Shown: piece after piece, positions 7,830 through 15,890 of the stretch
Layout: each line of letters opens with the position of its first letter
How positions within the stretch are numbered: position 1 is the first letter of the stretch
Origin: JADLHS01 sp036274115
GTDB taxonomy: Bacteria; Verrucomicrobiota; Verrucomicrobiia; Limisphaerales; JADLHS01
Length of the DNA: 15,890 nt
Direction of reading: 5' to 3'
Assembly (NCBI GenBank): GCA_036274115.1
Contig: DASUGI010000276.1
Coordinates: 1 to 15,890, forward strand
The notes under the pieces: generated by a model
The model's input: the letters and a program-made list of their open reading frames with translations, nothing else
What the model was told of the DNA's origin: nothing
The model's database searches: none
Position numbers and translations under genes: made by a program

Positions 7830-9305
7830 TCACTCGTCTCCGTACAGCACCCACGTGTCCTTGCTCCCGCCGCCCTGCGAGGAATTGACGACGAGCGAAC
7901 CCTTGCGCAACGCCACGCGGGTCAGCCCGCCGGGCACCGTCACAATCTTCTCTCCGTAGAGCACGAACGGGCGCAGATCAATGTGGCGTCCTTCAAACAA
8001 GCCATCCTCCGTATGCGTTGGATGACGTGAGAGGGAAATGGTCGGTTGCGCGATGTAATTGCGCGGCTCGGCTTCCACCTTCTTGTGGAAGTCGTCGATC
8101 TCTTCCTTTGATGCCTTCGGACCAATCAACATGCCGTAACCACCCGATTCGTTCGCCGCTTTGACGACCAGATTCTCCAGGTTGTCGAGGATGTATTGCT
8201 TGTCCACTTCTTCGTTGGCCAGATAGGTCGGCACGTTCGGAATGATTGGCTCCTGATCGAGGTAGTATTTGATCATGCGCGGCACGAAGTAATACACCAC
8301 CTTGTCGTCGGCGATGCCCGTGCCGACTGAGTTTGCGAGGGAAACGTTCCCGGCTCGATAGGCGTTGATCAGCCCGGGCACGCCGAGCATCGAATCGCGG
8401 CGAAACACAGTCGGATCAAGGAAATCATCATCCAGCCGGCGATAAATCACATGCACTGGCTGCAAGCCCTTGGTCGTGCGCATGAACACCCGCGCATCGC
8501 GCACCACGAGATCGCGGCCTTCGACGATTTCGATTCCCATCTGCCGCGCGAGGTAGGTGTGTTCGAAATACGCCGAGTTAAACGCCCCCGGTGTGAGCAG
8601 AACGACGGTTGGATGCGCCACGCCCGACGGCGCGATGTATTCCAACATGTTGAGCAACTCGCGTGGATAATCTTCGACCGGCCGCACACCAATGCTCTCA
8701 AACATCTGCGGAAACGACCGCTTCAATGCGCGCCGATTCTCCAGCACATAGCTGACGCCGCTGGGACAACGTCCATTGTCCTCGAGCACCAGGTATTGTC
8801 CCTTGTCATCGCGAATCAGGTCCGTGCCGCAGATGTGGATGTAAATATCCTTGGGCACGTTGAAGTTCACGAACTCGCGCCGGAAATGTTTTCCCGAAAG
8901 CACGTAGAACGGCGGAATGACGCCGTCCTTTAGAATCTTCTGTTCATGATAGATGTCGTGGAGAAACAGGTTCAACGCCGTGATTCGCTGGGCGAGCCCG
9001 CGCTCAAGCATCTCCCATTCGGCGGCCGGGATGATGCGCGGCAGCAGGTCGAAGGGGAAAATCTTCTCCGTGCCGGCGGAATCGCCATACACGTTAAACG
9101 TCACGCCCTGTCGCAGAAATGCGAGATCGACGGATTGGCGCTTGAGATCGAACTCCTTCGGCGAGAGCGATTGGAACAATTCCCGGAACTGGCGGTAGTG
9201 CGGGCGCACCTGGCCGTCCGCATCAATCATCTCATCAAAAAAATTCTCCGGATCGTAGCCTTTGAGCAACCGATTCGATGGTTTGGATTTGGTCTGAGTG
9301 AGCAT
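7830..9305 (-). CDS. Circularly permuted ATP-grasp protein (CP_ATPgrasp family, DUF404/DUF407)
   Basis: The 491-residue product is a typical length for the family. Motifs in order are ADGQVRPHY near the N-terminus, LEDNGRCPSGVSYVLENR (174-191, metal and nucleotide site), a YRRLDDDFLDP block, GNVSLANSVGTGIADDK, VVKAANESGGYGM (Lys382 and the glycine-rich loop at 387-392, ATP binding) and RHIDLRPFVL (about 439-448). These show an intact ATP-grasp active site in the circularly permuted order. The enzyme is predicted to form an amide bond through an acyl-phosphate, with alpha-E and transglutaminase-like partners; all three are encoded here. The acceptor and donor are unknown. The ATG at 9305 has only a weak GGA upstream. 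The next Met (residue 26) falls just before a conserved block, so the longer start is preferred. No signal peptide is seen, so it should be cytoplasmic. Confidence 0.95.
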   Translation of the reverse strand: MLTQTKSKPSNRLLKGYDPENFFDEMIDADGQVRPHYRQFRELFQSLSPKEFDLKRQSVDLAFLRQGVTFNVYGDSAGTEKIFPFDLLPRIIPAAEWEMLERGLAQRITALNLFLHDIYHEQKILKDGVIPPFYVLSGKHFRREFVNFNVPKDIYIHICGTDLIRDDKGQYLVLEDNGRCPSGVSYVLENRRALKRSFPQMFESIGVRPVEDYPRELLNMLEYIAPSGVAHPTVVLLTPGAFNSAYFEHTYLARQMGIEIVEGRDLVVRDARVFMRTTKGLQPVHVIYRRLDDDFLDPTVFRRDSMLGVPGLINAYRAGNVSLANSVGTGIADDKVVYYFVPRMIKYYLDQEPIIPNVPTYLANEEVDKQYILDNLENLVVKAANESGGYGMLIGPKASKEEIDDFHKKVEAEPRNYIAQPTISLSRHPTHTEDGLFEGRHIDLRPFVLYGEKIVTVPGGLTRVALRKGSLVVNSSQGGGSKDTWVLYGDE

Positions 9306-9309
9306 TTTC

Positions 9310-9352
9310 CGACAAGGCCGGTCTTGCTTGCCGGTTCAGGATGGGCTTGTCG
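9310..9352 (-). promoter_or_regulatory. Leader hairpin just upstream of the ATP-grasp start
   Basis: CGACAAG (9310-9316) and CTTGTCG (9346-9352) are perfect 7-base complements enclosing 29 bases. In minus-strand RNA the inner edge of the stem ends four bases before the ATG, touching the only weak Shine-Dalgarno (GGAAA). It could limit ribosome access. With a 7 bp stem and a long loop, the evidence is modest. Confidence 0.3.
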
Positions 9353-9371
9353 AATGGCGACTGGCAACGCG

Positions 9372-9391
9372 AAAAAGCCCGCAATGCCGGG
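9372..9391 (-). terminator. Weak terminator- or attenuator-like hairpin upstream of the ATP-grasp gene
   Basis: On the minus strand CCCG (from 9391) pairs with CGGG (9381-9378) around a 6-base loop and is followed by C and five T. The stem is only 4 bp, so it is weak. It lies about 65 bases before the ATP-grasp start and could be an attenuator or chance. Confidence 0.2.
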
Positions 9392-9517
9392 TCTTATGAC
9401 GCCACCGAACGTTGCGGCGAAGTCGCCCTGTATTCCCGAGAGACCGATGGACTAAAGTCAGCATGACACCTTAGCAGCCGCCTTGCCTGCCAAAGTCGCC
9501 TGAGGCAGAACGATTCA

Positions 9518-9648
9518 GTAGGATAGGCGCCGCGCCTGTCTCTAACTAAAAAAACTCCCGCTTGAGCAGGTCAAAAAACGGAAGAAGCTGCACTGTTTAG
9601 TTTATGCTGAGCCCCAAGAGATGGAGACAGGCGCGACGCCTGTCCTAC
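9518..9648. repeat. Family A paired REP-like palindrome, intergenic copy (A3)
   Basis: The right arm (9624-9648) is identical to those of A1 and A2. The left arm (9518-9542) differs at two positions, one giving a T-G wobble in the stem and one in the loop. The spacer is 81 bases. Orientation relative to the plus strand matches A1 and A2, judged by the conserved TAACT after the left arm. It begins 22 bases after the stop codon of the giant gene. This is the only copy outside a coding sequence. Confidence 0.9.
9548..9570 (-). terminator. Rho-independent-like terminator of the giant protein gene, inside palindrome A3
   Basis: On the minus strand CCTGC (from 9570) pairs with GCGGG (ending 9557) around the loop TCAA, with one U-G pair. 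AG and seven T (9554-9548) follow. It lies about 100 bases after the stop codon of the giant gene, in the spacer of palindrome A3. The stem is short (5 bp) but the T-run is good. Confidence 0.45.
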
Positions 9649-9670
9649 GGGGAGGGTTAAAGTGAGTCCA

Positions 9671-12600
9671 TCACGCCGCCGTGTGAGGCTTGAACCATCG
9701 AGGCACAAAGCTGAAGAACGCCAGCACCGCCAGAGTCAATCCGAGAATCAATCCGCGCACACCCCACGAAGCTGCCTTCGCCGCGCTGGCCTCCAGTCCG
9801 ATGTGCAGGTCAGCTTCTTTGTCCACGGCGACGGAACGCTGGAACGTAAGCACGCGCCCCTGCTGCGGAATGTTTGCGCGGATGGCAGTGGCGGTGCTGA
9901 TGGCGGCGTCCTGTTGTTGAATCAACTTCTCCGCCAGTTTCATGGTCGCCGCGTTATCCTCGGCATTGTTGCGCTCGATGATTTGTTTGGCGTCCTGTTG
10001 CGTGTAGTTCAAATCCTTGTCTTCGCGCAACTCCCGGAGGTTGCCCAGCGCGGCGGTGTCACCGGCGTTGGCGGCCTGGCGAACATTCAATCCCACCAGC
10101 GCCTGTTGCAGCTTCAAATTGTGCAACTGCACGCGGGCGTCCTCGTTGAACGCGTTGTCGTGCGTGCTCAAGCCGTAAGCGGACTGAAATGCGCGTCGCG
10201 CCTGCTTGGTGTTGCCTTTTGCAAGGGCGGAATTGCCAAACGCGAGCATTTGTTCCGCCTCCACCGTCTTCCCGCGCTGCCATGCGGCTTCGCCTTGCAG
10301 GTAGCTTTGCAGGTCGAGGGTCGCCGAGGCGGGCGCGACTTGTTGCTCGGCAAGTTGCAACGTCCCCTGCCAGTTCTTCACCTGCCACTTCTCGTTGAGA
10401 TACACACGCCACGAAATGTTCTCCAACGGCAGATCAAACTTCGGCGCGAGCAATTCCAGGTCGAGTGCGCCTTCGCCGGGTTTGCCAACCTGGCTGCTGT
10501 AGAAAATCTCCACGGGCACGGGCTTGTCATTGCGCGATTGCTGCTCCAGTGGAATCAGGATCGTGTCGCCCTCGCGCCAGGGCCACACGCCATTCTGATT
10601 CACGAAGGCAAACCAATAGCTTGCGCCCTTCGGCAATTTGACGTGGAGCAATCGCTTGTCCCCGGGCGACATTTCGAGCCGCGCCTGGGTGAGCATCACA
10701 CCCGCATCGGAAATCACCGAACTGAACGTGATGTTGTGAACGCGCGCGGGCAGAAGCTTCACGGCTTCGTGCCGATCCAACTTCAGCGGCAATTGAAACG
10801 CGGGTTCGGCGAGTCGGAACGCGAAGTTCGCCGACGCCGCCTGCAAGTTCTGCTGCAATGCGCGCGGGATGCTTTGCCATTCGGTCGGCTGCAGCGATGG
10901 CGTGGCGTCCACGTTCACTTGCACCCGTCCGCCGGAGTGCAGTGTGACAAAGCCGCGCTGGAGATTCACATCCGCCGCCTGGATACCTCGCAGGATTGCC
11001 TCTGCTGCTGAATGCTCGATGAGCGTCTGGTAGTTCACTTGCAACAAATATTGGCCAATGACGCGGCGTTGCAATTTCACTTCCCATTGTTCCAACCCGT
11101 TCGTCACCGCGCCCGGCACGCGCAAGAAGTCCGAGATCAATTCACCGGTGAACCGGACATTCTCAGCATTCGTAGGCAACCAGACGCGAAACGCCTTCAA
11201 GCCGGTGTTCTCAATCTGATACTGCAGGTTCGCGGCGATCTTCATTTGCGCCTCACTCACGGTGGCATGTTGGAGGCTGGTGACTTGAATCCAGGGATCA
11301 ACCTGTTCGAGATCCAGCGCGAATTTCCACGGCGATTGCAACACACGGAATGCCAGCACGCCTTTCTGTCGAACGCCGGAGCGTTGCGGATCGAGCTGGG
11401 AAAGGCCATCCACCGTCGCGGCCTGCAATTGCATTCCTTGTTCCGGCACGACGAGCAGTGTGCCTTGTTGTTTGCCGGCCTCACGCAACGTGAGTTGCGG
11501 CACGACCCAATCGCGGGTCGCTTTCACACCCGGGCCGGCGAGACTGATGCTGAACTGCTGACGGCCTTCAGTTTTTCCTTTCAAATTGAGCGTGATGACG
11601 CGTCCCGCGTCGGTCTTCAACTCCGTCCAATGACTCAGCGCCGCGCCGCTGATGGCTTCGACGTCGAAGTTCGTGGGCATCACAAAGCTCAATCGAAAGA
11701 TGCCCGCGCGCGTAATGTCCACCGTGAGGCTGGAGGCGAGCACCGTGCGATCTTCCCCGAGCGAAAGCGTATCCTGCATTTCCACGCGCACGTCGGGTTC
11801 GACCGGCGACGCCTTCAATGACGCCGTGGCCTTCGTGTCGGCGTAGCGGAAACCGCGTCGCACCGTGAGTCCGGGAATCTGCGCGGCAAGGGCCGGCGCG
11901 ATGTTGGCCGGGAAGTCTTCCAGATTGATTGGCGATAAGCTGTCCGTGTTCACCGTGTCCAGTTGGACTTCATTGCCAGTGGCAATGCCGAGTAACCCAA
12001 TCTGTCCGGCCGCGCCGTTCACGGAGATCAGCCCCACGGTTTGTTCAAATGGCAGCGTCCCGCTGGCTACCTGAGAGCGCACGAGCAGCGTGAAGGGACG
12101 CGATTGCGGACGCGCGAACGTGACGCGCAGCTTGCGCGCATCGGGGTCAAAGCGCCACAGCGATACCAGACCCGGAGCGGCCGAGTTGACGCGATTCTGG
12201 CTGTTCTGGGTTTGGGAAGTTTGAGCCTCGTTACCTCGGCTGCTACCAACATCTGTAATTGTCGTACCGCGTGGCACGTCGAAAATCAATTCGCTCAGTT
12301 CACCCTGGGCAGGACGAATTGAAACCAAATGCGCGCCTTCGATCACTCCCGCCGAGGGAACGTAGAGCTGTGAAATCTCCGCGTAATAAACCGCCTTCTC
12401 GCGTTTCACATCGCGGCTGCGCGGCTTCCAGCCAATCCAGGCATCGTTCACCGGCGAGAGCACCAGCGCGGCGACCGTGTTGCTGCCCGACTGTTCCCGC
12501 TGCACGGACACCGCTTGCGGCGAGAAGATGTCCACGTCCAGTCCGACCGCCGTCAGGTTGAGTTGGTTCACCAGCCCGCAAGTCGTCGGCAGCACAAACC

Positions 12601-15600
12601 CGCTTTCCGGTCCGCGTTTCACCACCTGCACTTGATACTCCAGCGCGACGTCAAAAGTTCCGCTGCGTTGGGCGACGAGCTGTTGCAAGCGCTTCCCGTC
12701 CGCCGTGACTTGTTTCAGCTTGAACGCGTCATTCGGATTCGTGAAACGCGTGAGCACGGCGGGTTCAATCAGCAATGGCAACACGGCGTTTTTCTCCGCT
12801 TGCCAGCGAATCTTCGCGGTCACAAGAGCAAACTCGTCTTCGATGCGCACCTGTTGGACGACGGATTCGGGAACCGTGGAGCGCGTCCCGGTGGTCGTAG
12901 GCTTATCGGCAACAGTGCTGCAACTCGTGGAGATCATGGCGATGAGTAGCAACGTGGCCACGGCCGGCGCGATGTCTGTTTCGCTCGCCGGTTTTCGGGG
13001 CAATGCCCACAATTGTCGCAAGGCCGGAATCGCGATTTGCACGAGCAGAAACGCGCCGATGACAACAATGAACCACATGGCGCCGTTGGGGCTGCGGAGC
13101 GTTGCCCACGCGAGCAGCAGCCAGCCGAGTAATTTCGCCGTGGACCTCGTGGCTGCGTCCGTTCGCATCCAGCCATAAATCCAGATTGCGAGCGCCAACA
13201 CCGCTGGCCAGGCGCTGGCCAGAAGCCCTCTCACCCAATCTTTTTCCGTAGTGTTCAACACCTCGATCGTCAGCGCGCTGCCGGCCTGTTGCACCGGCGC
13301 CAGGAGCGTCACATTGCCCGGCGCGTAGGCGCGATGCTCGTTCGCGATGCCGGCAAGCTGCAGGAACAGCAGAAATGCCCCCGCCATGATGACGAGTCCG
13401 AGGGTCGAGCCGACGACATGGCGCACGCAGAATTTGTAGGCACTTTCTCGTGCAGTCCATCGCCATACGGCCAAACCCAAAACCACCAAAGCCAACGCGA
13501 TTACAAATAGCGTTGCCGCTCGACCGCCCTTGAACATCTTCGCCAGTTGCGCGAACCCGGAAATGTCCAACACGCCACCGACTGGCGTCAATGAGCCGCG
13601 CTCGTACACCAATCTTTGGCCGGCATCCGGTTCCAATTTCCATTCCGCGAGCATCACCGGAGCATCCACCACCGGTGTGGCCACACTCACTCGCGATGCG
13701 CCCGACGATTTCGCGGCGAGTTTCAAATCCAGCTTTAACACGGAATTCGGGTCGGCCAGTTGCGGCAGCGGAATCAGGTTTGCATTTCCGTCTTTCACCG
13801 GCACGACGGACGCGCCATTGACCATGGCCGACCAAAGGTCCACGCCCGCGGGCAGGGTCAGACGAAAGTTGGGATTGCCTCGGTTCTTCACCAGATAACT
13901 CGCGTCGGTCAACACCTGGCCCTCTTTCGAAATCCGCGTGACCAGCGACGCGCGATCCACGACTTGATCCAACGACTTGCCCTGTTCAAGTGGACTCAGC
14001 GCCAGACTTAGATTGAACGGGCGCGCCGAATAACGATACGCCGCGAGAATGGGCGCATCGAAGAACAGGCGATATTCAGCAGGGACTTCGCCGGTTTCCA
14101 GCGCGAGCAGGCCCGGCGAGAGGTCCACCGGTTTGACCTGGAATTGATACGCGCTAATGACGAGCGTGTGGCCGGACTCGGATTGCGCGTCGAGGGGGCG
14201 CGCGCCGGTGAACGCTAGCGTTTCGCCCTGCGACTTGAACGAGCGCTCGTAAGTCGCCAACAACGTGTAAGTGCCCGCCACCGGCGAGTGCAACTGCACC
14301 ACGTAGCCGTTGGTGGTGCGTTGCCAGTTGCGCACATCCTTGCCCGTGAACTCGACGTTGCCGTATTCGTCCGATAACTCCACTCGCAGCGTAGAAATCG
14401 GTGCGCCGGAAATGACGTAGTTCAACACACTGCTGCCGTAAGCCACACCTTCACCGATGGAGAACAGGTGAAACGCATCCACCTGCACCGTTTGGGGAAG
14501 ACGTTCAACGCGCATCGTTGTCTGCCAGCTTGGCTCGCTGATGCGGAACGCGGCCTGGAGATTGGCAGTCTTTCGCGGGAAGAAGGCGGTGGCGATTTCG
14601 GTCAACCCCTGCGTGCGTTCGGCGGTGAGACGGAAGCCGGCATCAGCCGAAACGCCGAGATTGCCGCGAACGGACTTTGCTTTTGCCACTTCGATGCGGG
14701 GCAAAACCCAGGTCGCTTCGGCCAGCGGCTTGTTGCGTTCGAGCCGGAGTTGCACCACCTGCCTACCGGCGACCGGCTGGCCATAGACGATTCGAAGCTC
14801 GCTGGGAGCGCCAGCGTCTCGCTGGCGTGTTTCCTCGGTTTCGGCACTCGCCGGCGAGACGCCGGCGCTCCCAGGTTCGGTTAGAAAATAATCGCTCATG
14901 CCGGAGGCGTTGATGCGCGCAATGGCGTAGCCCCTTGGCACGTGCAGCAACAATTCGCGCAAGGGCGCTTCGCGCACATCGAGTTCGAACTCGCACTCGA
15001 TGGCGAGTTCGTTCTGGCCGTGGTGATACGTGAGCACCTCGGAGACGGTCAGTTCGGGTTGGATTTGATCCGCCTGAACGCGCAGCCCGTAGTCGGCACT
15101 CGAAAAGCGATACGCGAATCGCTGGCTGCCTGTTGCGCGCAACGCATTCTTCGTGGCGTCAGTTTCCGGAAATTGATCGGGCGAGATTTGCGAGAGGCCG
15201 CTCGCCTGCGTGACTTCAAGGCGCACCGCGCCTTCATTCACGATCCGAAAATAACCGGCAAAACGCGTCGCGCCCTCAGGCTGAAGTCGGATGACCTCGG
15301 TCGTTTGCGGAAACGCGCCGAGCGGGGTCTGAAGTTGCACCTGCACGGCGAAGGAATCTTTTTGGGGTTGGTTGAGTTGAATGACCAGGCGTCGTTCTCC
15401 GCCGTTGTCATTGGTGCTTATCACACTTTGCAAAGTGTGAAAATTCTCCACGTTCCAGGCCAGCACCTGGTCACCCGCTACGCGAGTGACTTCGCCGTCG
15501 CCCCGCAGCGTCAAGGTCACTCGGCTCAGTTCACCCTGCATCACCTTGAAATCGAGCAGCGCCACTTGCCGCATCAAGCCGGGACTCACGCTCACCTGCG

Positions 15601-15890
15601 AAAGCATTTCGGCGGAATAAAACAGTTTGCCTTCCTCCTCCTTGCGCGCTTCTTTCCACGACAACTGCACCGCGCCGCCCGCCGGGAGAAAGCTGACAAA
15701 ATTGCTGCCAACGCGATCCGTTCGCGCCGCGCCTGCGAACTCAAACAACGTATCCGCGGCCAGTCCTTGCAATGTGATCGGCTGTAACGCGCTTGGCGCC
15801 ACGCGAAAATCCACTGTGTTCCAGCCACCGTTCTGTTTCACGCCGGCATTGAACTTGAGCTTGATGGGGAATTTTCCCTTACGGTCGAAC
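9671..15890 (-). CDS. Giant two-half membrane protein of unknown function, 5' end outside window
   Basis: The frame stays open to the right edge, so the true start is outside the window. A GTG at 15841 is only an internal candidate; I number residues from it (2,056 to the stop, plus at least 16 upstream). I recognise no family. Half 1 (about 100-690) and half 2 (about 1177-1760) are beta-rich and align colinearly at an offset near 1,070: QGELS at about 100 and 1177, GLTEI/GLSQL at 410 and 1478, NVEFTG/NVRFTG near 494 and 1559, LPAGVDLW/LPKGASYW near 660 and 1731. Between them lie hydrophobic segments at about 776-795, 810-833, 869-892, 902-915, 920-941 and 959-974; the last ends in a lipobox-like ISTSC (Cys974). 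A helical, TPR-like region (about 1840-1985) and a C-terminal membrane segment (about 2025-2047) end the protein. It is probably an envelope protein with both halves in the periplasm. Residues 323-347 are an in-frame palindrome insertion. Confidence 0.85.
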   Translation of the reverse strand, partial: FDRKGKFPIKLKFNAGVKQNGGWNTVDFRVAPSALQPITLQGLAADTLFEFAGAARTDRVGSNFVSFLPAGGAVQLSWKEARKEEEGKLFYSAEMLSQVSVSPGLMRQVALLDFKVMQGELSRVTLTLRGDGEVTRVAGDQVLAWNVENFHTLQSVISTNDNGGERRLVIQLNQPQKDSFAVQVQLQTPLGAFPQTTEVIRLQPEGATRFAGYFRIVNEGAVRLEVTQASGLSQISPDQFPETDATKNALRATGSQRFAYRFSSADYGLRVQADQIQPELTVSEVLTYHHGQNELAIECEFELDVREAPLRELLLHVPRGYAIARINASGMSDYFLTEPGSAGVSPASAETEETRQRDAGAPSELRIVYGQPVAGRQVVQLRLERNKPLAEATWVLPRIEVAKAKSVRGNLGVSADAGFRLTAERTQGLTEIATAFFPRKTANLQAAFRISEPSWQTTMRVERLPQTVQVDAFHLFSIGEGVAYGSSVLNYVISGAPISTLRVELSDEYGNVEFTGKDVRNWQRTTNGYVVQLHSPVAGTYTLLATYERSFKSQGETLAFTGARPLDAQSESGHTLVISAYQFQVKPVDLSPGLLALETGEVPAEYRLFFDAPILAAYRYSARPFNLSLALSPLEQGKSLDQVVDRASLVTRISKEGQVLTDASYLVKNRGNPNFRLTLPAGVDLWSAMVNGASVVPVKDGNANLIPLPQLADPNSVLKLDLKLAAKSSGASRVSVATPVVDAPVMLAEWKLEPDAGQRLVYERGSLTPVGGVLDISGFAQLAKMFKGGRAATLFVIALALVVLGLAVWRWTARESAYKFCVRHVVGSTLGLVIMAGAFLLFLQLAGIANEHRAYAPGNVTLLAPVQQAGSALTIEVLNTTEKDWVRGLLASAWPAVLALAIWIYGWMRTDAATRSTAKLLGWLLLAWATLRSPNGAMWFIVVIGAFLLVQIAIPALRQLWALPRKPASETDIAPAVATLLLIAMISTSCSTVADKPTTTGTRSTVPESVVQQVRIEDEFALVTAKIRWQAEKNAVLPLLIEPAVLTRFTNPNDAFKLKQVTADGKRLQQLVAQRSGTFDVALEYQVQVVKRGPESGFVLPTTCGLVNQLNLTAVGLDVDIFSPQAVSVQREQSGSNTVAALVLSPVNDAWIGWKPRSRDVKREKAVYYAEISQLYVPSAGVIEGAHLVSIRPAQGELSELIFDVPRGTTITDVGSSRGNEAQTSQTQNSQNRVNSAAPGLVSLWRFDPDARKLRVTFARPQSRPFTLLVRSQVASGTLPFEQTVGLISVNGAAGQIGLLGIATGNEVQLDTVNTDSLSPINLEDFPANIAPALAAQIPGLTVRRGFRYADTKATASLKASPVEPDVRVEMQDTLSLGEDRTVLASSLTVDITRAGIFRLSFVMPTNFDVEAISGAALSHWTELKTDAGRVITLNLKGKTEGRQQFSISLAGPGVKATRDWVVPQLTLREAGKQQGTLLVVPEQGMQLQAATVDGLSQLDPQRSGVRQKGVLAFRVLQSPWKFALDLEQVDPWIQVTSLQHATVSEAQMKIAANLQYQIENTGLKAFRVWLPTNAENVRFTGELISDFLRVPGAVTNGLEQWEVKLQRRVIGQYLLQVNYQTLIEHSAAEAILRGIQAADVNLQRGFVTLHSGGRVQVNVDATPSLQPTEWQSIPRALQQNLQAASANFAFRLAEPAFQLPLKLDRHEAVKLLPARVHNITFSSVISDAGVMLTQARLEMSPGDKRLLHVKLPKGASYWFAFVNQNGVWPWREGDTILIPLEQQSRNDKPVPVEIFYSSQVGKPGEGALDLELLAPKFDLPLENISWRVYLNEKWQVKNWQGTLQLAEQQVAPASATLDLQSYLQGEAAWQRGKTVEAEQMLAFGNSALAKGNTKQARRAFQSAYGLSTHDNAFNEDARVQLHNLKLQQALVGLNVRQAANAGDTAALGNLRELREDKDLNYTQQDAKQIIERNNAEDNAATMKLAEKLIQQQDAAISTATAIRANIPQQGRVLTFQRSVAVDKEADLHIGLEASAAKAASWGVRGLILGLTLAVLAFFSFVPRWFKPHTAA
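14802..14874. repeat. Family B paired REP-like palindrome, in-frame inside giant gene
   Basis: Two 26-base arms (14802-14827 and 14849-14874) face each other around a 21-base spacer. From the outer end each reads CTGGGAG and then an 8 bp hairpin with a 3-base loop: CGCCAGCG-TCT-CGCTGGCG in the left arm, and CGCCGGCG stems in the right. The arms differ by two bases, and these compensate each other within the hairpin (an A-T pair became G-C). The host protein reads PGSAGVSPAS, a short spacer, then RQRDAGAPS (about residues 323-347), in frame on both sides. Confidence 0.85.

Larger units (their letters stand above)
9306..9670. other. 365-base intergenic region between the giant protein gene and the ATP-grasp gene
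   Basis: I see no gene here. It holds, from right to left, the paired palindrome A3 with its terminator-like hairpin, then an unremarkable stretch (about 9395-9517), a weak terminator-like hairpin and the leader hairpin next to the ATP-grasp start. Its length and content suggest the ATP-grasp gene starts a new transcription unit, but I could not pick out a convincing -35/-10 pair. Confidence 0.6.

Noticed and set aside
9662..11011. 449-codon open frame on the plus strand, and the one at 14942-15787
   Set aside because: Both are antisense to the giant gene, low in recognisable structure and rich in Arg, His, Gln and Leu, as expected for antisense shadows.
12180..12245. Gln/Asn/Ser-rich stretch (about residues 1199-1220) in the giant protein as another palindrome insertion
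   Set aside because: The DNA here shows no inverted repeat or GTAG/GGAG ends. It looks like an ordinary low-complexity loop.
12840..13000. A separate lipoprotein gene starting near Cys974 of the giant protein
   Set aside because: The frame is continuous with no stop between the halves, and no Met with a ribosome binding site sits at a sensible distance before the hydrophobic stretch. I keep it as one protein of fused origin.

Overview
The window most likely comes from a Verrucomicrobiota bacterium of the Pedosphaera/Limisphaerales kind. The basis is moderate to high GC, protein style, and translated palindromes reading GQASRLS / ETGATPVL and SAGVSPAS / RQRDAGAPS, which I associate with that group from memory. 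Nothing here proves the taxon. All five genes I can support lie on the minus strand, so transcription runs from right to left. The long plus-strand reading frames are antisense shadows.

From right to left: (1) 9671 to beyond 15890 is a very large, 5'-truncated membrane protein gene of unknown function. Its product has two homologous beta-rich halves separated by a cluster of membrane segments. (2) 9306-9670 is intergenic, with an inverted pair of palindromes enclosing a terminator-like hairpin. (3) 7830-9305 encodes a circularly permuted ATP-grasp protein. (4) 7686-7829 is a short gap filled with nine GTTAAAY heptads in two facing arrays. (5) 6669-7685 encodes an alpha-E (DUF403) protein. (6) 3063-6482 encodes a 1,139-residue protein that I tentatively assign to the pyrophosphate-type PEP carboxykinase family. 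(7) From 3039 to beyond position 1 runs a transglutaminase-like/DUF2126 protein whose 3' end is outside the window.

Genes 3, 5 and 7 are the known partners of a predicted peptide-ligase system: a circularly permuted ATP-grasp amidoligase, alpha-E and a transglutaminase-fold peptidase. Iyer, Aravind and colleagues described it by genome context, and its substrate is unknown. A large gene, apparently for central carbon metabolism, sits between alpha-E and the transglutaminase gene, only 23 bases from the latter.

The most unusual signal is a set of paired REP-like palindromes. Each arm begins with GTAG (family A, three copies) or contains GGAG (family B, one copy), followed by a perfect 7-8 bp hairpin. 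Two arms face each other around a variable spacer. Three of the four copies lie inside coding sequence, are translated in frame, and leave the host gene open. REP elements are by definition extragenic, so these look like protein-coding insertions, similar in principle to Rickettsia palindromic elements. No RAYT transposase, CRISPR array, tRNA or rRNA gene was seen.
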